In this document: in pieces, positions 59,593 through 64,000 of the stretch
How positions within the stretch are numbered: position 1 is the stretch's first letter
Layout of the letters: every line of letters starts with the position of its first letter
Source of the DNA: Mobilicoccus caccae
Lineage (GTDB): Bacteria; Actinomycetota; Actinomycetes; Actinomycetales; Dermatophilaceae
Direction of reading: 5' to 3'
DNA length: 64,000 nucleotides
Assembly (NCBI RefSeq): GCF_030161635.1
Contig: NZ_BSUO01000001.1
Coordinates: 1,469,199 to 1,533,198, forward strand
Made by a program: the position numbers and the translations under genes
The notes under the pieces: generated by a model
Database searches by the model: none
What the model saw: the letters and a program-made list of their open reading frames with translations, nothing else
What the model was told of the DNA's origin: nothing

Positions 59593-60747
59593 ATGAGCCG
59601 CAGTTCGGGCCGCCTTGGCGTGCTGCTCGCCTGTCTGCTCCTGGCTGCCTGCGCGAGGCCGACCACGACCCCCGAGGAGCCCGCGATCCTCCCGCCCGTG
59701 CCGACGGCCTTTCCGATGAGCACGGCGCCGAGTGCGCCGGCGACGACCGGTGTCGACGTCATCCCCGAGGCGATCCGGTCAGCGCCCGCCGCGTGCGGCC
59801 TGCCCGAACACCACCTCACCGGGTACAAGAGCCGGTCGGGGGACACCCACACCGTCCTGCAGGTCACCGAGGGGTACAACTCGCAGATGGCGCCCGTGGC
59901 GCCGGTGCGCGTCGACATCACCGGGGACGGTGCGCTGGACCTCGTCGGGGTGCTCAGCTGCACGGTCGCCGGGCAACCGCGCCCGGATCACCTCGTGCTC
60001 TACACCGGCCCCGCGATGCCGGCGGCGGCGCTCGATCTGAGCACCGTGCAGGACGAGAAGCTGGCGGTGGTCCGCGCACTGCGCACGGTCGGCGGCGAGG
60101 TGCGGGTCGAGTGGACGGGTTTCGACGATCCGGCCGGGCGGGGCACTCAGTACCAGGGAACGGTCTCGTGGACGGACGGGGCGCTCACGGTCGAGGACGA
60201 GGAGACCGCCTCGGGGCCGCGCACGGTGACGGTGGACACCGGGACGTTCATGACCTCCGACGGCAACGTCCACTGCGTCATGCACCCCACGATCGCCTGG
60301 TGCGACGTCTCGCAGACCACCTGGCGGCCACCGCCCTCTCCCGCGCCGACGAGTCCGGCACCGCAGACGCCGACGAGCGTCCCCTCCGACACGTCGACCA
60401 CGACCGGCGCCGCGCCGTCACCGACCGCGACCGAGCAGGGCTGCGGCGACCGGCCCTACGGACGCACGTTCCTGCTCAACCAGGGCCGCGCCATCCAGAC
60501 GTGCGCCGGCGAACAGGGGCCGGAGCTGGCGGCGCTCGGCTCCGCGCTCACCTCGTGGCACCGGCTCGGCTGGGACGCGACCGTGACCGTGGACGGGCGA
60601 CGGTCGGCGGCGATGACTCCCGGGTCGTCGATGCAGACGCAAGGCATCGAATGCCGGGCGAGCGCGGATCAGGTGACCTGCACCGACACCCGCACGCAGG
60701 CCGCGTTCACGGTCGGACGGACCACCGCCCGCGTGTCGTCGGGATGA
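59593..60747 (+). CDS. Putative lipoprotein, function unknown
   Basis: A 384-residue exported protein. The N-terminus is a lipoprotein signal (GRLGVLLACLLLAACARP, lipobox LAAC). No family was recognised with confidence. The first half, up to about 230, has VRVDITGDGALDLVGVLSCT, which resembles an FG-GAP/VCBS-like calcium loop. A Pro/Ser/Thr-rich linker (PSPAPTSPAPQTPTSVPSDT) separates it from a Cys-containing C-terminal domain with GNVHCVMHPTIAWCDVS before and CGDRPYGRTFLLNQG after the linker, suggesting disulfides. ATG at 59593 follows GGGAGGG. It probably sits on the outer membrane face and would be a substrate of Lgt and the DsbA-like protein. Confidence 0.75.
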   Translation: MSRSSGRLGVLLACLLLAACARPTTTPEEPAILPPVPTAFPMSTAPSAPATTGVDVIPEAIRSAPAACGLPEHHLTGYKSRSGDTHTVLQVTEGYNSQMAPVAPVRVDITGDGALDLVGVLSCTVAGQPRPDHLVLYTGPAMPAAALDLSTVQDEKLAVVRALRTVGGEVRVEWTGFDDPAGRGTQYQGTVSWTDGALTVEDEETASGPRTVTVDTGTFMTSDGNVHCVMHPTIAWCDVSQTTWRPPPSPAPTSPAPQTPTSVPSDTSTTTGAAPSPTATEQGCGDRPYGRTFLLNQGRAIQTCAGEQGPELAALGSALTSWHRLGWDATVTVDGRRSAAMTPGSSMQTQGIECRASADQVTCTDTRTQAAFTVGRTTARVSSG

Positions 60748-60937
60748 GGGTTGCCGTGGTTGGTTGACCGACTGTGGCGCGCTGTTTCCGGGTTTGAGCT
60801 GGATGCCGGCGTGGGAGAGTTGGTGCGCTCCAGGACCCAGCCGACGGGAACTGAACGCTCGTTCTGCGTATCGTTGGTGTGACTATCACGCTCGGGGATT
60901 CATCTTCCCCTTCGATGCGAGCGCAAAGGACGTCAGC

Positions 60938-61399
60938 GTGAGTTCCGCAGGAATCGAATCAGGACCACTGAAGATCCTCGAAGTCATCAACGAGTCCGGC
61001 TGGCCGACCTCCCTCCTGGACCTGGAGAAGGTCCTCCGCCGGGCGGGATTGACAGCCCTCCCGACCGTGCTGCCCGGATTCCCTGGGGCCGCCTACGTGG
61101 TGCCGGAGTTGAACGGTGGGCACGTGACGGCAGGCTCCAGCCACGACCTCACGGTGGAAACGATCTCCATCGTTGGCCCGATGGACGGAGGTCGAGAACC
61201 CTCCGAAGTGAGCGCTCTCTTGAGGGCCGGGTTGTCCGAGATCGGCTACTCCCTGAGCGGAGAATCCCCTGACTTCGCCGGAGTCGGGACGGCGTCTGGG
61301 GACCACGTACAGGTGGACGGGTCGCATATCGATGGGTGGCCTGGAACGACCAACGGTGCCCTCCTGGTGAGCGTGACGCGAACAGTGGCCGAAGGTTGA
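60938..61399 (+). CDS. Hypothetical protein, unrecognised
   Basis: A 153-residue frame with no recognised family. It begins MSSAGIESGPLKILEVINES and contains LLDLEKVLRRAGLTALPTVLPG. GTG at 60938 is chosen because AAAGGA lies 9 nt upstream; the frame is also open to 60764. Around it the DNA looks less GC-rich than in neighbouring genes, and codons with A or T in the third position (for example CCT, TCA) are more frequent, which suggests foreign origin. It is expected to be soluble; there is no membrane segment or signal peptide. Convergent with the FAD protein behind a terminator. Confidence 0.55.
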   Translation: MSSAGIESGPLKILEVINESGWPTSLLDLEKVLRRAGLTALPTVLPGFPGAAYVVPELNGGHVTAGSSHDLTVETISIVGPMDGGREPSEVSALLRAGLSEIGYSLSGESPDFAGVGTASGDHVQVDGSHIDGWPGTTNGALLVSVTRTVAEG

Positions 61400-61480
61400 G
61401 TCAGAGCTACCGGGCGTGACTGCCCTGTGACGTGTATCCAGGTCTCATTCCATGAGCGCCCCATGTCGCCCGGTTGAGGA

Positions 61481-61517
61481 GGTGGCCGGGGCAGATCCCT
61501 GTCGGGTCCCGGCCACC
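61481..61517. terminator. Hairpin between hypothetical protein and FAD gene
   Basis: GGTGGCCGGG (61481-61490) pairs with CCCGGCCACC (61508-61517) around a 17-nt loop. It can stop transcription of either convergent gene. Confidence 0.6.
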
Positions 61518-61546
61518 CGCTCTGACCGGGACCGCGCGGTGGCGCT

Positions 61547-63258
61547 CTACGACAGGGCGCCAGCCGCGTGGCGGGCGGCGATGTAGCCGTAGGTGAGGCC
61601 CTGTCCGATCGTGGCACCCGGACCCGGATAGACCCGACCGAAGGCGTTGCCCGCGGCGTTGCCGGAGGCGTAGAGGCCCTCGATGACCGAGCCGTCGGGG
61701 CGCAGCGCCCGCGCCAGGCCGTCGGCGCGGACCCCACCGCAGGTCCCCAGGTCTCCGGGCACGACCTGGACGGCGTAGAACGGGCCGGCGTCGATCGGGC
61801 CCAGGCACGGGTTGGGGGTGACCGTCGGGTCGCCGTAGTAGCGGTCGTAGGCGCTGGCGCCGCGCTGGAAGTCGTCGTCACGCCCCGACGCCGCGAGCAG
61901 GTTGAACCGCTCGACGGTGGCCACGAGGTGGGGCAGACCCACCGCCGTGGCGAGTTCGGTGAGCGTGTCGGCCTTGTGGGCGATCCCGGCGTCGTACCAC
62001 GTGCGGGGCAGCGCCTGACGCGGGAAGACGCCCCCGCCGAACACGTACCGGTTGCGGTAGCGCTGGTCGAAGATCATCCAGACCGGCAACTCCTTGCGGA
62101 TGAGGATCTGCCCGGCCGTCATGTAGTTGACCGCCTCGTTCATGAAGCGGTCGCCGTCCTGGTCGACGATGATCTGGCCCGGCAGGGACCGCTCGGCGAG
62201 CAGCACACCGGGCATCGGGCCGGGGACCGGGATCGCGGGGAACCACCAGGCCTCCTCCATGAAGGCGAGGTCGGCGCCCGTCTGCTCCTGGGCGATCCGG
62301 ATGGTGTCGCCGGTGAGGCTGGGGAGCCCAGACACCAGTCGGTGTCGAGCTTGTCGGACTGGTAGGTGTGACGCATCGTCTCGTCGCGGTCGAAACCACC
62401 GGCCGAGAGCAACACGCCGCGGCAGGCACGGACGGTCACCGGCGCGCCGTCGCGGGTCACGTGGACCCCGCGCACCCGGTCGTCCTCCACGAGCAGGCCG
62501 GTCAACGGGGTGTTGCGCCACACCGGCACACCAGCGGCGAGAAGGCCCGCTTAGAGGCCTGCGGCCAGAGCGCCACCGCCGGCGATGTACTCGCGCCTGA
62601 GCGCCAGGCCGCCCACGCCCATGGCGACGAGCTTGGCCGACGTGAACAGGCCCCGGGGGTGGCGGGCGACGAGGTTGACCCAGCGGTACGAGCGGCCGGT
62701 GATCGGCATGGGGATCGGCGCCGCCATGGCGGGCGGACGGATGTGGGCCCGTCGCTCGCCGAGCGTGCGGGCGTCGAAGGGCGACGGTTCCATCGCCCGG
62801 CCCGTGGCCGACCCGCCGGGCAGCTCGGGGAAGTAGTCGGCGTAATCGGCCATGTGCAGGAACGACAGCGGCGTCGTGCGGCGCAACGTCTCGACGGCCG
62901 CCGGGCCGTGCTCGACGAACGTGCCCCACCGCTCGGGCAGGGTCTCCCCGTCGATGACGGCAGTGAGGTACTCGCGCACGCGCTCCGTCGAGTCGGCCAC
63001 GCCGGCCTCGCGCAGCAACGGGTTGGTGGGGATCCAGAACCCGCCGCCGGACAGTGCCGTCGAGCCGCCGACGTACTCCGACTTCTCCACGACGAGGACG
63101 GACAGTCCCGCCTCCGCGGCGGTGAGCGCCGCCAGCATGCCGGTTCCGGCGCCGACGACGACGACGTCGACCTCCTGCTCGGCGACGGTCGTGTGCGGGC
63201 CCGCTGCGGGCTCCGTCAGGGTGCCGGTGGACGTGGTGCCCGGGGTGTCGGTCGTCAT
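61547..63258 (-). pseudogene. FAD-binding dehydrogenase, 3-ketosteroid-delta-1-dehydrogenase-like (nonsense plus frameshift)
   Basis: A flavoprotein of the FAD_binding_2/KstD type, which would introduce a double bond into ketosteroids or related rings. The N-terminal VVVVGAGTGMLAALTAAEAG and GGSTALSGGGFWIPTNP match the family, as does the C-terminal CGGVRADGLARALRPDGS and GLYASGNAAGNAFGRVYPGPG. An in-frame TAA at 62551-62553 falls in AAGL-stop-AGLLAAGVPVW. A separate break at 62321-62324 (four C on the coding strand, five restoring GSPSLTGDTIRIAQEQ) fits the sequencing-error pattern, but the TAA does not. The gene may really be inactive. Corrected length about 570; ATG 63258 or 63267 as start. 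Confidence 0.8.
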
Positions 63259-63432
63259 CGACCTCATCGCCTCTAGGTGGGGTTCCGTTCATCGAGCCTA
63301 CCGGCGGGGGTCGGCGACGGCAGCGCTTCGGCGCAGTCGGCCGGCGGCGGGCGCAGGCCCCGCCGCAGGTCGGCTCGGGACTCCTGGTGAGCTCTCGTCC
63401 CGCGATCGGTCCCCGTCTCCTAGAGTGACGTC

Positions 63433-64000
63433 ATGTTGAGCGTGGGCCTCACGGGCGGAATCGGATCGGGCAAGTCGACGGTCGCACGTCGGCTGCGAGA
63501 CCTCGGCGCGGTGGTCGTCGACGCCGACGCGGTGGCCCGGGAGGTGCTCGTCCCCGGCAGCGAAGGGCTGTCGCGGGTGACGGAGCGGTTCGGTGACGAC
63601 GTGCTCGCCGACGACGGATCGCTGGACCGGGCCGCGTTGGCGGGCAAGGTCTTCGGCGACGCCAACGCGCACGCCGACCTCGAGGAGATCACGCATCCGC
63701 TCATCGCCGCCCGCACGACCGAGTTGTTCGCCGCCGCGCCGGACGACGCGATCGTCGTCCACGACGTGCCGCTGCTCGTGGAGAAGCACATGGGCGACCG
63801 GTACCACCTCGCCGTCGTCGTGCACGCGAGCACGGCGGTGCGGCTCGAGCGTCTCGTCGGGCGCGGCGTGCCCGAATCGGATGCGCGCGCTCGGATGGAT
63901 CACCAGGCCTCCGACGGTGCCCGCCGGGCCGCCGCCGACGTCCTCCTCGACAACGAGGGCGCCGAGGAGGAGCTGTTCGCGCAGGTCGACGCGCTGTGGC
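63433..64000 (+). CDS. coaE: Dephospho-CoA kinase (cut by window edge)
   Basis: Phosphorylates dephospho-CoA to CoA, last step of CoA synthesis. The first 189 residues are seen. P-loop VGLTGGIGSGKSTVARRL (about 4-21), substrate-site VVVDADAVAREVLVPG and DVPLLVEKHMGDRYH, LGRGVPESDARARM-like lid are present. ATG at 63433 has TAGAGT 6 nt upstream, suggesting a leaderless mRNA. The C-terminus lies beyond the window. In actinobacteria it usually follows rpsA, as here, with extra genes in between. Confidence 0.93.
   Translation, partial: MLSVGLTGGIGSGKSTVARRLRDLGAVVVDADAVAREVLVPGSEGLSRVTERFGDDVLADDGSLDRAALAGKVFGDANAHADLEEITHPLIAARTTELFAAAPDDAIVVHDVPLLVEKHMGDRYHLAVVVHASTAVRLERLVGRGVPESDARARMDHQASDGARRAAADVLLDNEGAEEELFAQVDALW

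Noticed and set aside
1..64000. CRISPR arrays, integrases, phage or plasmid origins
   Set aside because: No array of regular direct repeats with spacers, no integrase and no replication-initiation features were seen. The only tandem repeats are the short 14-bp units noted.

Overview
The window is a very GC-rich stretch of chromosome from a high-GC Gram-positive bacterium. Gene content and order point to Actinomycetota, probably order Micrococcales: hisI-trpE-TIGR02234-HGxxPAAW-trpC-trpB-trpA-mauE/dsbA-lgt-gltBD-pyk, a PdtaR-type ANTAR regulator, DUF4191, DUF222/HNH proteins, a GlnR-type box and a SCO2322-type cobalamin locus. Genus cannot be assigned from the sequence alone. Most of the window is core metabolism; accessory DNA is confined to about 13.4-17.4 kb and possibly 60.7-63.3 kb.

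Layout. 0-7.8 kb: start of glnA with a four-half-site GlnR box, an RDD membrane protein, then a lipoate module (epimerase-lipB-lipA-DUF4191 and sucB-lpdA: synthesis and ligation of lipoate beside the E2 and E3 enzymes that use it). 8.0-13.4 kb: a membrane acyltransferase, leucyl aminopeptidase and gcvT. 13.4-17.4 kb: a DUF222/HNH gene split by an IS256-family element, then a HipB-like antitoxin whose HipA toxin is reduced to about 29 codons; three 18-bp operators at exact 26-bp spacing precede hipB. 17.5-20.1 kb: a polar amino-acid ABC importer. 20.1-28.7 kb: a cobalamin locus. A B12 riboswitch precedes an overlapping operon (SCO2322-like protein, EcfT, fused EcfA, S component, cobU, cobS), and cobD-cobQ diverge from it. 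28.8-32 kb: a TIGR03085 protein and a secreted M14 peptidase. 32.1-39 kb: hisI and trp genes. 39-49.1 kb: MauE/DsbA, lgt, gltBD and pyk. 49.2-55 kb: tRNA-Leu(CAA), pdtaR, DUF554, GNAT, thioesterase and polA. 55-64 kb: fhs, a methyltransferase, rpsA, a lipoprotein, an unrecognised protein, a broken ketosteroid-dehydrogenase-like gene and the start of coaE.

The most important caution is that twelve otherwise conserved genes, including polA, trpA, lpdA and cobD, appear frameshifted by 14 single-base losses. Every one falls at a G or C run that now reads four or five bases, and adding one base restores a full-length family member. This looks like systematic homopolymer undercalling in the assembly rather than biology. 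Two lesions do not fit that pattern and are better candidates for real decay: an indel outside any long run in the IS-split DUF222 gene, and an in-frame TAA in the FAD dehydrogenase.

The most interesting regulatory features are the periodic HipB operator array kept after toxin loss, the cobalamin riboswitch that resets the start of the SCO2322-like gene, the GlnR box at glnA, and a recurring TAnnnT box 6-7 nt before the start codon of at least nine genes, which suggests leaderless transcripts.
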